Shown here: positions 33,427 through 42,784 of the stretch, piece by piece
How positions within the stretch are numbered: the first letter of the stretch is position 1
How the letters are laid out: every line of letters begins with the position of its first letter
Source of the DNA: Aeromonas allosaccharophila
GTDB lineage: Bacteria; Pseudomonadota; Gammaproteobacteria; Enterobacterales; Aeromonadaceae
DNA length: 64,000 nucleotides
Assembly (NCBI RefSeq): GCF_000819685.1
Contig: NZ_CDBR01000113.1
Span: 38,135 to 102,134, forward strand
Direction: 5' to 3'
The notes under the pieces: generated by a model
Databases searched by the model: none
What the model was told of the DNA's origin: nothing
Seen by the model: only the letters and a program-made list of their open reading frames with translations
Made by a program: the position numbers and the translations under genes

Positions 33427-34326
33427 TTACTCCTGCCAGATGGGATCCGCCGCCATGCGGGCCAGCAGAAAATCGAGGAAGCTGCGCAGCAGTGGCGACA
33501 TCTGTTTGCGGGTGGCATACACCCCGTAGACCCCGAGGCGCTTGGGCTGCCAGTCGGTCAGCAGGGGCACCAGTTCTCCGCGCTCCAGATAGGGCTGGGC
33601 CGAGTAGCGGGGTTGCAGGCTGATCCCGGCACCTTCCAGCGTTGCTTCCAGCAGCAGGTTGGAGATATTGGCGCTCAGGTTACCGCTGACCGGCACTGAC
33701 TCGGGGCCGTCCGGTCCATTGAACTCCCACAGGCTCTTGCCGAAGTAGGTGTAGGTGAGGCAGTTGTGCAGCGCCAAATCCTGCACCTTGTGTGGCATCG
33801 GATGACGGGCCAGATAGGCCGGGCTGGCGCAGACTACCGAGTGGCAGGTGCCGAGACGGCGCGCCACCAGATTGGGGTCGAGGTCGTTGGTGATGCGCAC
33901 CGCCAGATCGATCCGCTCCTCTACCAGATTGACGGTTCTGTCGAGCAGCAGAATGTCGATGGCCGTCCCCGGGTATTGCGCCAGATAGTCGTTGGCAGCC
34001 CCGACCAGCAGCGCTTCAGACAGGGAGTAGCTGCTGGTGATCCGCAGTTGCCCCTTGGGGGCGTCATCACTCTTCACGGCGATCTGCTCCATCTCCTCGC
34101 CGAGCGCCAGCATGGCGCGGGCCCGGTTTAGTGCCTCCTCTCCCGGCCCGGTCAGGCTCAGACGGCGGGTGGTGCGGTGCAGCAGGCGGGCGCCCATCCA
34201 GCTCTCCAGCTCGGCCAGATAGCGCGACACCATGGCGCGCGACATATCCAGTTTCTCCCCGGCGCCGCTCAGACTCCCCTGCTCGACAACGCTGACGAAG
34301 ACCCGCAATGCGGTCAGTCGATCCAT
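33427..34326 (-). CDS. LysR-family transcriptional regulator
   Basis: A 299-residue LysR protein with the N-terminal helix-turn-helix DRLTALRVFVSVVEQGSLSG and MSRAMVSRYLAELESWMGAR, then a two-lobed effector domain (GQLRITSSYSLSEALLVGAA and LEATLEGAGISLQPRYSAQP). It belongs to the large 'MDRLTALRVF' subgroup that commonly represses or activates a divergent gene. The gene across the 123-base gap encodes a metallo-beta-lactamase-fold protein and is the likely target. Effector unknown. Confidence 0.93.
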   Translation of the reverse strand: MDRLTALRVFVSVVEQGSLSGAGEKLDMSRAMVSRYLAELESWMGARLLHRTTRRLSLTGPGEEALNRARAMLALGEEMEQIAVKSDDAPKGQLRITSSYSLSEALLVGAANDYLAQYPGTAIDILLLDRTVNLVEERIDLAVRITNDLDPNLVARRLGTCHSVVCASPAYLARHPMPHKVQDLALHNCLTYTYFGKSLWEFNGPDGPESVPVSGNLSANISNLLLEATLEGAGISLQPRYSAQPYLERGELVPLLTDWQPKRLGVYGVYATRKQMSPLLRSFLDFLLARMAADPIWQE

Positions 34327-34449
34327 CTATGGCTCTCTATATGTTCGATATATGCAACAGTGATGCGCTTTTTACGCTGTATTTGCAACTTAGGCGATCC
34401 AATACACTCTGTCCATCAAATGAACCCCCGAATACTTAATGAGGAATAG

Positions 34450-35313
34450 ATGATGAACAACACCCTGATCCGCAACCTGACTCTGGCTACCACCCTGCTG
34501 AGTGGCGCTGCCCTGGCCGCCCCCCTGAGCGTGATCGTCTACAACCCTGGCGAGAAGGCGATCTTCCCGGTCTCCTCCTCACTGGTGACCGGTGACAAGG
34601 AGGCCATCCTGATCGATGCCCAGTTCGACGTGCAAAATGGTCAGGCGCTGGTGGACATGATCAAGAAGAGCGGCAAGAAGCTGACCACTGTGTATATCAG
34701 TGCCGGTGACCCCGACTTCTACTTCGGTCTGGAGCCGGTCATGGCCGCGTTCCCGGATGTCAAAGTGCTGGCTGACCAGCATGTGGTTGACCATATCAAC
34801 CAGACCAAGGATGCCAAGCTGAGCTACTGGAGTCCGATCCTGGGCAAGGGCGCACCGAAGAGCCTGACCGTGCCGCAAGTGATGACTGCCAGCCACCTGA
34901 CGCTGGATGGCGAGAAGATTGAAATCAAAGAGATGAACACCCCGAATGCCTACCTCTGGGCCCCTTCCATCAAGACAGCTTTTGGTGGTGTGCCGGTTTA
35001 TCACGGGGTGCATGTCTGGATGGCGGACAGCCAGACCAAAGCGGCCCGCAGCAACTGGGTCAAGGCGCTGGATAACCTGCTGGCACTGAAACCCGAGCGC
35101 GTGGTGCCGGGTCACTTCCTGGGCACTGCTCCCAAAGGCACTGCCGCAGTGACCTTTACCCGTGACTATGTACAGGGTTTCGAGCAGGCGCTGGCTAAGG
35201 CGAAAAACTCTGGCGAGCTGATCGAGGCTCTGAAGAAGGCCTACCCGGCACTGCCGGTTGACGATGGTCTGGCCATCGGCGCCAAGGTCAATACCGGCGA
35301 GATGAAGTGGTAA
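34450..35313 (+). CDS. Exported metallo-beta-lactamase-fold protein with degenerate metal motif
   Basis: A 287-residue protein with a signal peptide (NLTLATTLLSGAALA). The MBL fold is visible as SSSLVTGDKEAILIDAQFD, then VYISAGDPDFYFGLEPV at the place of the HxHxDH motif, and later PERVVPGHFLG. The motif reads S-A-G-D-P-D-F instead of T-H-x-H-x-D-H: three His ligands are replaced and only one Asp is kept, while the later GH is present. It may bind a different metal, use only one site, or not be a hydrolase. It is divergent from a LysR gene and followed by a terminator and a DsbA-family gene. Two adjacent ATG codons (34450, 34453) are both usable. Confidence 0.85.
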   Translation: MMNNTLIRNLTLATTLLSGAALAAPLSVIVYNPGEKAIFPVSSSLVTGDKEAILIDAQFDVQNGQALVDMIKKSGKKLTTVYISAGDPDFYFGLEPVMAAFPDVKVLADQHVVDHINQTKDAKLSYWSPILGKGAPKSLTVPQVMTASHLTLDGEKIEIKEMNTPNAYLWAPSIKTAFGGVPVYHGVHVWMADSQTKAARSNWVKALDNLLALKPERVVPGHFLGTAPKGTAAVTFTRDYVQGFEQALAKAKNSGELIEALKKAYPALPVDDGLAIGAKVNTGEMKW

Positions 35314-35343
35314 GCCACTGAGCCTGCTCTCCCTGTGTTTTTT

Positions 35344-35368
35344 ACCGGGCCCCAGGGCCCGGTTTTTT
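35344..35368 (+). terminator. Intrinsic terminator after the MBL-fold gene
   Basis: ACCGGGCCC (35344-35352) pairs with GGGCCCGGT (35355-35363) and is followed by TTTTT. It separates the MBL-fold and DsbA-like genes. Confidence 0.85.
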
Positions 35369-35393
35369 ATCCAAGATTGAAGCGAGAATGACG

Positions 35394-36032
35394 ATGAGCA
35401 AACAACAAACCACCCTCCATTATGTCTATGACCCGCTCTGTGGCTGGTGCTACGGTGCCGCCCCACTGCTGCAGGCGGCAGCCACCATTGCCGGCCTCAA
35501 GATTGAATTGCATGCGGGCGGCCTCTGGCTGGGCAGCCGCCGTCAGCCGATGGGTGAGGCATTGCGTGATTATGTGCGCCCCCATGATCAGCGGATTGAA
35601 GCGCTGACTGGCCAGCATTTTGGCGAACGCTACTTTAACGAACTGCTGCTGCGGGAAGGCTGTCTGCTGGACTCCGAGCCGCCGATCCGTGCGGTTTTGG
35701 CCGTCACGTCACTGGGGGGCGATGGTCTTGCGATGCTGCACCGGATCCAGCAGTCCCACTATCGGGACGGGCTCTGGATTGGTGAACCGGCGTTTCTCGC
35801 CACGCTGGCGGCAGAGCAGGGGATTGCTGCCGAGGCATTCCAGCAAGCTTATCTGCAGGCCCCTTTGCTGCAACATCTGGCAGATAGCCAGGGCTGGATG
35901 AAACAGCTGGGCGGTCAGGGTTATCCCACTTTGGGTATAGAACGAGGAGGCAAACTCGAAAGGATAGAGGCCAACCAGTATCTGGGAGAGCCGGAGTTGC
36001 TGATCCCACGACTGGTGCGAGCAATAGAGTAA
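35394..36032 (+). CDS. DsbA-family thioredoxin-fold protein (FrnE-like), CGWC active site
   Basis: A 212-residue protein without signal peptide: the start HYVYDPLCGWCYGAAPLLQA holds a CxxC (CGWC) near residue 15 on the thioredoxin-fold helix. Further conserved elements are ALRDYVRPHDQRIEALTGQH and GGQGYPTLGIERGGKLERIE with the cis-Pro (YPT) loop. Cytosolic DsbA-like FrnE proteins act as disulfide oxidoreductases or in glutathione chemistry. ATG 35394 is preferred, about 7 bases after GCGAG, over ATG 35388. A terminator precedes it, so it likely has its own promoter. Substrate unknown. Confidence 0.85.
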   Translation: MSKQQTTLHYVYDPLCGWCYGAAPLLQAAATIAGLKIELHAGGLWLGSRRQPMGEALRDYVRPHDQRIEALTGQHFGERYFNELLLREGCLLDSEPPIRAVLAVTSLGGDGLAMLHRIQQSHYRDGLWIGEPAFLATLAAEQGIAAEAFQQAYLQAPLLQHLADSQGWMKQLGGQGYPTLGIERGGKLERIEANQYLGEPELLIPRLVRAIE

Positions 36033-36054
36033 AGCGTTATTAGTTTGCGTTAGT

Positions 36055-36081
36055 TAAAGTGCCCTCTCTGCGTGTCGATAG
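36055..36081 (+). promoter_or_regulatory. Sigma-28 (FliA) promoter for the 4HB chemoreceptor
   Basis: TAAA (36055-36058), 15 bases, GTCGATAG (36074-36081) closely matches the FliA consensus TAAA-N15-GCCGATAA (6 of 8 at -10). It lies 127 bases upstream of the chemoreceptor start. Confidence 0.6.
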
Positions 36082-36207
36082 CGATATATGGTGCTTATCC
36101 AAACTACAAAAGCCCTGCTCTACGGCTATGCTCAATTACAAAAATATGAACACATAGCCCCTATCAAAACCGACATTAAACGATGACACGCAGTTAAGGA
36201 TGAATCT

Positions 36208-37845
36208 ATGCTCCAGAATATGTCCATAGGCCAGAAGTTGAGTGCTGGCTTTGCAGTGTTGGCACTTTGCGTATGTCTGCTTGCCGGGTATGGCGTCTCG
36301 CGACTGTCGTATCTCAATCAACAAAACACAGTATTGGCAGAGAATCTGATCCCGTCCGTCCGTTATGCCAGTCAGATGAATATCGCACTGCTCGATGCTC
36401 GGCGTTTCCAATTATCCATGGTGATCGCGATGGGCCACAACGACAGCGCAGATATTGAACGCACTCAGCAAGGTGTGATGGAGGCAAAGAGCCGGTTTGA
36501 TAAGGCTGCGGCTGATTATGGTGGATTGGCTTTTAATGCTGCTGATGAAGAGCAAACCTTTAACGCGTTGAAAACTGCTGGTGATGCCTATTTTACAGCT
36601 CATGATCCACTTTATCAGGCGGTGAAACAGGGTAGTGACAAGATAAGAGATATTCTGCAAGGGAATATCAGAACAACGCTGGAACAAGCCACAAAATTAA
36701 CCGTGGATTTACGAGAGATCAATGAACGTATTGGCAAGGAGATGGATGCCCAAGGGGAAGAGGCGTACAACAGTTCCAAATTCCTCAGCATCTTGACCGG
36801 TGCAGCGACTCTCGTTTTCGTGGTGTTGATTGCATGGTATTTGAGCCAACAAATCAAACGGCCCGTTAACCGTTTACTGGAAGTGGTAGGGAGTGTCGCC
36901 GCTGGTGATTTGACCCATCGTTTGGATTTGAATGCGTTCAATCAGGATGAGTTGGGACAACTGGCGAAAGGCTTTGTGCAGATGCAAGAAAATTTGCGCA
37001 AACTGGTTGGGGAAGTATCCGGTTCGGTTGTACAGATGAGCTCTGCGGTAGAAGAGATCAGTGCTGTGGCACGGCAGTCGGCAGACAATATGAATTCTCA
37101 ACAACATGAGCTGAATCAGCTGGCGACGGCGATGAACGAGATGCAGGCCACGGTTCAGGAGGTCTCTCGCAACACCAGCGATGCGGCCAGTGCAGCTACC
37201 TCGGCCAGTGAGACGGCTGAACTAGGTGCGCAAACGGTGAATGACTCCATTCAACGTATTGAACGGGTCGCTGGTGCCATCGAGAGTACCGCAGCGGTGA
37301 TCCGCCAGCTGGGTGATGACAGCCGCAATATCGGCATGGTACTGGAGGTGATCCGCGGCATTGCCGAGCAGACCAACCTGCTGGCGCTCAACGCCGCCAT
37401 CGAAGCGGCCCGTGCCGGTGAGCAGGGACGGGGTTTTGCGGTGGTGGCCGATGAGGTGCGTACGCTGGCCAAGCGCACTCAGGACTCCACCTCCCAGATC
37501 AACACCATCATTGCCGAGTTGCAGCAGCGTGCCGAGCAGGCGGGCAGTACCATGCAACAGAGTCAGGAGCTGATGAACACCACGGTGTCTACCGCGCGGG
37601 AAGCTGGCGAGTCCATCTCCCAGATCAGTGGCTCGGTCAGCAGCATCTCCCACATGAACATCCAGATTGCGACGGCCACCGAAGAGCAGGGGGCGGTGAG
37701 CGAAGAGCTCAACCGCAACGTGGTCAATATCAGCCATGCTTCCGAAGAGGTGGCTGCCGGTGCCACCCAGATGGCTCAGGCGTGCAACGAGCTGAACCAT
37801 CTGGCTACCCAGCTGCAGGATATGGTGCGCCGCTTCAGGGTGTAA
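36208..37845 (+). CDS. Methyl-accepting chemotaxis protein with four-helix-bundle-type sensor
   Basis: A 545-residue chemoreceptor of the Tar/Tsr-like class: membrane helix about 12-33, a helical periplasmic domain of about 150 residues, second helix near 192-212 ([20 protein letters not shown]), HAMP, and the signalling domain with [20 protein letters not shown]. The C-terminus ends RRFRV without an NWETF-type CheR tether. The sensor part (about 36200-36980) is clearly richer in AT than the signalling part, which hints at domain swapping. The ligand cannot be predicted. A sigma-28-like promoter lies upstream and a terminator downstream. AAGGA precedes ATG 36208. Confidence 0.92.
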   Translation: MLQNMSIGQKLSAGFAVLALCVCLLAGYGVSRLSYLNQQNTVLAENLIPSVRYASQMNIALLDARRFQLSMVIAMGHNDSADIERTQQGVMEAKSRFDKAAADYGGLAFNAADEEQTFNALKTAGDAYFTAHDPLYQAVKQGSDKIRDILQGNIRTTLEQATKLTVDLREINERIGKEMDAQGEEAYNSSKFLSILTGAATLVFVVLIAWYLSQQIKRPVNRLLEVVGSVAAGDLTHRLDLNAFNQDELGQLAKGFVQMQENLRKLVGEVSGSVVQMSSAVEEISAVARQSADNMNSQQHELNQLATAMNEMQATVQEVSRNTSDAASAATSASETAELGAQTVNDSIQRIERVAGAIESTAAVIRQLGDDSRNIGMVLEVIRGIAEQTNLLALNAAIEAARAGEQGRGFAVVADEVRTLAKRTQDSTSQINTIIAELQQRAEQAGSTMQQSQELMNTTVSTAREAGESISQISGSVSSISHMNIQIATATEEQGAVSEELNRNVVNISHASEEVAAGATQMAQACNELNHLATQLQDMVRRFRV

Positions 37846-37863
37846 TCCATCGGCGAGTCAAAC

Positions 37864-37903
37864 AAGCCCGATTGCCGCGAGGTGATCGGGCTTTCTATTT
37901 TTG
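37864..37903 (+). terminator. Intrinsic terminator after the 4HB chemoreceptor
   Basis: AAGCCCGAT (37864-37872) pairs with ATCGGGCTT (37885-37893), followed by TCTATTTTT. Confidence 0.8.
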
Positions 37904-38001
37904 CGCTGCAGCCAGAGAGGCTCACTGCGAGCGGATGACTTGTCCCGCCGGACGATATTGTGCATGCTGATGACCCATTTTCCAGGCAGGACTCTTGCTG
38001 T

Positions 38002-38901
38002 ATGAATCTTCGCGATCTCGAATATCTGGTGGCGCTGGATGAGGAAAAACATTTTCGCAAAGCCGCCGAACGCTGCTTTGTCAGTCAACCCACCCTGAGC
38101 GGCCAGCTGCGCAAGCTGGAGGATGAACTCGGGGTCATTCTGATCGAACGTACCTCGCGCAAGGTGCTGTTTACTCCGGCTGGCGATGCCATGGCCCATC
38201 AGGCGCGTCGGGTGCTCAAGGAGGTGCGCGAGCTCAAGAGCATCGGTCAGCACTTCTCCGAGCCGATGTCCGGGGAGATCCATATCGGTTTTATTCCAAC
38301 CGTGGGCCCCTACCTGTTGCCCCGTATTATCCAGACCCTGCGTGAGCGTTTTCCCCAGCTGGAGTTCTACCTCTATGAGGAGCAGACCCAAACCCTGCTC
38401 AAGCGGTTGGAAGAGGGGGAGCTGGATTGCGTCATTCTGGCCGAGATGCCGGGGATGGAAGGGTTTGGTTCAATCCAGCTCTATCATGAGCCGATGTGGT
38501 TGGCGGTGCCTTGCCATCACCCCGAAGCACAGGCCAGACAGGTGCCGCTTGGTAATCTCAAGGGCAAGAAATTACTGATGCTGGCCGATGGTCACTGTTT
38601 GCGGGATCAGGCGATGGGGTTCTGTTTCGCCGGCGGGATAGGTGAGGATCAACGCTTCAAGGGCACCAGTCTCGAGACCCTGCGCAACATGGTGGCTGCC
38701 GGTAGTGGCATGACTTTGGTGCCAAAGTTGGCCGTACCTGCCGATCATGATGAGGGCGGGGTGAGCTATCGTCCCGTGGTTGACCCTGGGCCGGGGCGTA
38801 CCATCTCGCTGCTCTATCGCCACTACTCGGTGCGTCGTCCCTGCTTCAATGAGTTGGCCGCCTCGATCGCCACACTGATGAGCAAGCAGTTGGCCCAATA
38901 A
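38002..38901 (+). CDS. oxyR: Hydrogen peroxide-inducible regulator OxyR
   Basis: A 299-residue LysR-family regulator. It begins MNLRDLEYLVALDEEKHFRK, the OxyR N-terminus. The redox pair is in DGHCLRDQAMGFCF, the two cysteines that form the activating disulfide (E. coli Cys199/Cys208). Peroxide oxidation makes it activate catalase, alkyl hydroperoxide reductase and similar genes. ATG 38002 fits the family start. No peroxidase gene is adjacent. It is convergent with mrcA and shares its terminator. Confidence 0.96.
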   Translation: MNLRDLEYLVALDEEKHFRKAAERCFVSQPTLSGQLRKLEDELGVILIERTSRKVLFTPAGDAMAHQARRVLKEVRELKSIGQHFSEPMSGEIHIGFIPTVGPYLLPRIIQTLRERFPQLEFYLYEEQTQTLLKRLEEGELDCVILAEMPGMEGFGSIQLYHEPMWLAVPCHHPEAQARQVPLGNLKGKKLLMLADGHCLRDQAMGFCFAGGIGEDQRFKGTSLETLRNMVAAGSGMTLVPKLAVPADHDEGGVSYRPVVDPGPGRTISLLYRHYSVRRPCFNELAASIATLMSKQLAQ

Positions 38902-38930
38902 AAAAACCGGCAGCCAAGGCTGCCGGTTTT
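38900..38930. terminator. Bidirectional intrinsic terminator oxyR / mrcA
   Basis: AAACCGGCAGCC pairs with GGCTGCCGGTTT around AA, with an A run on the left and TTTT on the right, so it works for both convergent genes. Confidence 0.88.
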
Positions 38931-38950
38931 GCTTCTGCCGCAAGAGCAGC

Positions 38951-41422
38951 TTAGAAGATATCGTCGGTTGAGACAGGCCCTTCCACATCGGGGTTGTCAC
39001 CACCGTAGACCTGATTGCCATCCGAGCTCGGTGCTGCGTAGCGGGTCGGCTCGGTCCCTTCCTTGAAGTATTCGTCGGTGCCGCCACTGGTTGCCAGCAG
39101 GCCGGTTTCGCTATCAATCTTCACCGTCATGATCCCCTCGGGAACCGGCATCTTGTGCTCAGGCAGCTTTTTGAGGGCGACTTTCATGAAGTCGATCCAG
39201 ATAGGCTGCGCGGCGCCACCACCAAACTCGGCACGGCCGAGGCCACGCTGGTGGTTGTCAAAACCGATCCAGGAGGTGGCGACGATATCCGGGGTGTAGC
39301 CGGAGAACCAGGCATCCCGCGATTCGTTGGTGGTACCGGTTTTACCGGAGATGTCGTGACGTTTCAGGTCGCGGGCTGCACGCCAGCCAGTACCGCGCCA
39401 GCCGTTGCCACCCCAGATTGCGGTGCTCAGGGTGTCGGTGATCAGGAACGCGCTCTGGGCACTGATAGTATGCGGGGCTATGGTCGGCGCGAGAGGGGTC
39501 TGCGTGCCATCTTGCGCTGCTCCATCAACAGTTGGCTCCGGCAGTGTGCTCTGCTCGGACGCGGCCTGCTGTTCGCAGCGGGTGCAAGCGATGGCAGGAC
39601 TGGCCTGATAGAGGGTGTTCTCCAGGCTGTCGGTCACTTTGTCGATGAAGTAAGGGGTTACCAGGAAGCCGCCGTTGGCCAGTACCGAATAACCACGTAC
39701 CACCTCGAGGGGGGTGAATTCGGCAGCCCCGAGCGCCAGCGACTCATGGGGAGAGATAAAGTCGCGCGGGAAGCCAAAGCGAGTCAGGCCGTCGATATAG
39801 GTATCCAGACCGATGGCGCGCATCAGTCGAACCGACATCACGTTCTTGGACTTGGCCAAACCCAGACGCAGCGGGGTTGGGCCATCATAGACGGCCGGGG
39901 AGTTCTTGGGCTGCCACATGGGCCCTTTTGACGGATCCCACTGGTTGATCGGTGCATCGTTGATGAGCGACGCAAGGGTATAGCCATGCTCTAGCGCGGT
40001 GGCATAGAGGAAAGGCTTGATGTTGGAACCGATCTGGCGACGCGCTTGATCGACCCGGTTGAATTTGGAGAGCTCGAAGCTGAAACCACCTACCAGTGCT
40101 TCCAGCGCGCCATTTTTCGGGTTCATGGCAACCAGTGCGGCGTTCACATCCGGGATCTGGGCCAGCAGCAGCTCTTCGCCCTCTTCCCGTACCCAGATCT
40201 GGGCGCCCACTTTCAGCACATCACGCGCCGATTTCGGGGCGTAGCTCTGACGGTCGTCGGTAATAAATGAGCGGGCCCACTTGACACCGTTCCAGCCCAG
40301 TTCCGCTTCCTTGCCATTTTTCAGCACCAGCGTTGCACTGCGGTCACCGAGCTTGGTCACGACCGCCGCCATCAGCGGATCATAAGTGGGCTGTTTGCCA
40401 AGGTGTGCGACGATCTGTTCGTAATCCCAGCTGGTTTCACCCGCTTTCCACAACTGCGCACTTGGGCCGCGATAGCCGTGGCGCATGTCATAGGCAAAGA
40501 CGCCATCCAGCAGCGCCTGTCTGGCCGCCCGCTGACGTTCGGCAGAGACGGTGGTGTAGACGTGCAGGCCCATGGTGTAGGCATCTTCACCAAACTGCTC
40601 GACCATCTTCTGGCGCACCATTTCCCCCAGATAGGGGGCATGCAGGGTCACTTCGGCACCGTGGTAACGGGCCTTGATCGGCATCCTGGAGGCTTCGTCA
40701 AACTGGGCCTGGGTGATCTTGCCGGTTTCCAGCATCCGGCCCAGCACGACGTTGCGGCGCGCAAAGGCACGCTCGGGGGAGCGGATGGGGTTGAGCATGG
40801 ACGGGGCTTTCGGCAGACCGGCAATGATGGCGATCTCGTCCAGTCCCAGATCCTTGACCTCTTTACCAAAGTAAACCTGCGCCGCAGCACCGACCCCGAA
40901 GGAGCGATAACCGAGGGGGATCTTGTTGAGGTACAGTTCGAGGATCTCGTCTTTTGAGAGATTCTGCTCGATCCGCCAGGCCAGGAAGACCTCCTTGACC
41001 TTGCGGATGATGGTCTTCTCATTGTTCAGGAAGAAGTTACGGGCAACCTGCTGGGTGATGGTACTGGCCCCCTGACGGGCATGGCCGGAGACAGCCCACA
41101 CCGATGCGGCGCGAATGATACCAATCGGGTCAATGCCCGGGTGCTCATAGAAACGGGCATCTTCGGTCGCCAGAACGGCATCGATCATGGGTTGCGGAAT
41201 TTCGTCCAGACGCAACGGAATGCGACGAATTTCGCCATATTGGGCGATCAATTCCCCATCCCGGCTGTAAACCCGCATCGGGGTTGCCAGCTTGACGTCA
41301 CGCAATGCGGTGACATCGGGCAGTTGGGGTTTGATATAGAAGTAGATACCGATGAGGCTGGCAACACCCAGCACAGCACCCAGCATCATGACAATAAACA
41401 GGCGAACGAGCCATTTCAGCAT
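38951..41422 (-). CDS. mrcA: Penicillin-binding protein 1A (bifunctional peptidoglycan synthase)
   Basis: An 823-residue class A PBP. A membrane helix at the N-terminus (FIVMMLGAVLGVASLIGIYF) is followed by the GT51 transglycosylase domain (AVLATEDARFYEHPGID, ASTITQQVARNFFLNNEKT) and the transpeptidase domain with the active-site serine in RRQIGSNIKPFLYATALEHG, a KTG-like box in HDISGKTGTTNESRDAWF and YSVLANGG. It polymerises and crosslinks peptidoglycan in the periplasm. ATG 41422 is the family start; the frame remains open 60 codons further upstream but without homology. It is divergent from pilM, as commonly seen in gammaproteobacteria. Confidence 0.96.
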   Translation of the reverse strand: MLKWLVRLFIVMMLGAVLGVASLIGIYFYIKPQLPDVTALRDVKLATPMRVYSRDGELIAQYGEIRRIPLRLDEIPQPMIDAVLATEDARFYEHPGIDPIGIIRAASVWAVSGHARQGASTITQQVARNFFLNNEKTIIRKVKEVFLAWRIEQNLSKDEILELYLNKIPLGYRSFGVGAAAQVYFGKEVKDLGLDEIAIIAGLPKAPSMLNPIRSPERAFARRNVVLGRMLETGKITQAQFDEASRMPIKARYHGAEVTLHAPYLGEMVRQKMVEQFGEDAYTMGLHVYTTVSAERQRAARQALLDGVFAYDMRHGYRGPSAQLWKAGETSWDYEQIVAHLGKQPTYDPLMAAVVTKLGDRSATLVLKNGKEAELGWNGVKWARSFITDDRQSYAPKSARDVLKVGAQIWVREEGEELLLAQIPDVNAALVAMNPKNGALEALVGGFSFELSKFNRVDQARRQIGSNIKPFLYATALEHGYTLASLINDAPINQWDPSKGPMWQPKNSPAVYDGPTPLRLGLAKSKNVMSVRLMRAIGLDTYIDGLTRFGFPRDFISPHESLALGAAEFTPLEVVRGYSVLANGGFLVTPYFIDKVTDSLENTLYQASPAIACTRCEQQAASEQSTLPEPTVDGAAQDGTQTPLAPTIAPHTISAQSAFLITDTLSTAIWGGNGWRGTGWRAARDLKRHDISGKTGTTNESRDAWFSGYTPDIVATSWIGFDNHQRGLGRAEFGGGAAQPIWIDFMKVALKKLPEHKMPVPEGIMTVKIDSETGLLATSGGTDEYFKEGTEPTRYAAPSSDGNQVYGGDNPDVEGPVSTDDIF

Positions 41423-41722
41423 GGAAGAACTACCAATCGTCTTAAAATTAGCCAACGGGCGCAGAGTATAGCCCTTTTGCCATCGGGAATTCGAGGTTTT
41501 CCTGTGGCGAGCCACCTGCCTCAAAAGGATGCGAGAGGTTAGCACTACAGGAAACAATAACCAAGGAGGGCCCTGCCTGATTAAGAAAGCGAGATGGGTC
41601 ACTTTTCGGTATAAACTTTATGACATTGATAGTTAGAGCATTTAGGATGAGTCAAGCACTCCTCTGATCGGGTGTCCTACACTCAGTTCAGGAATAACAC
41701 CAAATAACGCATGGATGTGTAT
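41423..41722. other. Divergent 300-bp intergenic region mrcA / pilM
   Basis: Control region for two divergent, housekeeping-type genes. I see no RNA gene, repeat or clear operator. TATA-like stretches (for example GGTATAAACT near 41611) could be promoter parts, but no paired -35 is convincing. Confidence 0.5.
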
Positions 41723-42784
41723 ATGTTTGGGCTATTTAATAAGGGCTCCCTCCTCCCTCTGGTGGGCATTGATTTCGGTAGCCAGACCATCAAGGCCGTC
41801 ACCCTCAGTGGCCGCCCGGGCAAGCTGCATCTCGAGTCAGTCGCCGATGTTCCTACCCCGAAAGGGACGCTGGTCGATTATCAATTACAGGATATCGAGC
41901 GCGTCAGCCAATCTCTCAAGACTCTCAAGCGCCTGATTCAGGGCCATAGCGACTATGCCGCTACCGCAGTGACCGGCTCCAACGTGATTACCAAGGTGAT
42001 CCAGATTGATGCCCGTCTCAGCGACAAGGAGCTGGAGAATCAGGTTCAGCTTGAGGCCGAACAGATCATTCCCTTCCCCCTCGACGAAGTGAGCCTCGAT
42101 TTTGAGGTGCTGGGCACCGGCAATAGCGAAGATCGTCAGGATGTCCTGCTCAGTGCCGCGAGAACCGAGAGTGTAAACGGTCGGGTCAGCGCTCTCGCCG
42201 AGGCAGGCATTGCCGTCAAGGTGGTGGATGTGGGCGCCCATGCGCTGGGGCGCGCTGTAGTGGCCTGTCTGCCCGAGCTGCAAGAGAGTGAACGGCCGAT
42301 CGGGGTGATCGATATCGGTGCCAGCGCCATGACCTTTGCCGCCTTGGTCAAAGGGGAGGTGATCTACTCCCGTTTGCAGAACTTCGGTGGCGATCAGTAC
42401 AGTCAGGCGCTCTCCTCTTTTTATGGTATGGCGCTCGATGAGGCTGAACAGGCTAAGACCAGCGGTACCTTGCCCGTGGACCATGAGCTGGATGTGCTGA
42501 TGCCTCACATCAACTTGCTGTTGCAGCAGGTGCGACGAAATATTCAGCTCTTTTGCAGCTCGTCCGGTTACCGCGACATTGCAAAACTGGTGCTGACGGG
42601 CGGTGGCAGTCTATTGCCAGGCCTGCTGGTGCAGGTAAAAGAAGAGGTCAATTGCGAGGTGTTGCATCCGGATCTTTTTGCCCTGTTTGGCAAACCGAAA
42701 GGGGAGGCCGAGCTGGTACATGGCGCTAAGTATATGACGGCATTCGGGTTGGCTCTGAGGAGTTTCACACCATGTCAAATATAA
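41723..42784 (+). CDS. pilM: Type IV pilus inner-membrane platform protein PilM
   Basis: A 353-residue actin-like (FtsA-fold) cytoplasmic protein: VGIDFGSQTIKAVTLS phosphate-1, IGVIDIGASAMTFAAL phosphate-2, and LVLTGGGSLLPGL adenosine motif. PilM binds the short cytoplasmic tail of PilN and links the pilus assembly platform to the ATPases. ATG 41723 (MFGLFNKG) matches the family start; ATG 41711 is the alternative and would add 4 residues. First gene of pilMNOPQ; pilN overlaps it by 13 bases. Confidence 0.95.
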   Translation: MFGLFNKGSLLPLVGIDFGSQTIKAVTLSGRPGKLHLESVADVPTPKGTLVDYQLQDIERVSQSLKTLKRLIQGHSDYAATAVTGSNVITKVIQIDARLSDKELENQVQLEAEQIIPFPLDEVSLDFEVLGTGNSEDRQDVLLSAARTESVNGRVSALAEAGIAVKVVDVGAHALGRAVVACLPELQESERPIGVIDIGASAMTFAALVKGEVIYSRLQNFGGDQYSQALSSFYGMALDEAEQAKTSGTLPVDHELDVLMPHINLLLQQVRRNIQLFCSSSGYRDIAKLVLTGGGSLLPGLLVQVKEEVNCEVLHPDLFALFGKPKGEAELVHGAKYMTAFGLALRSFTPCQI

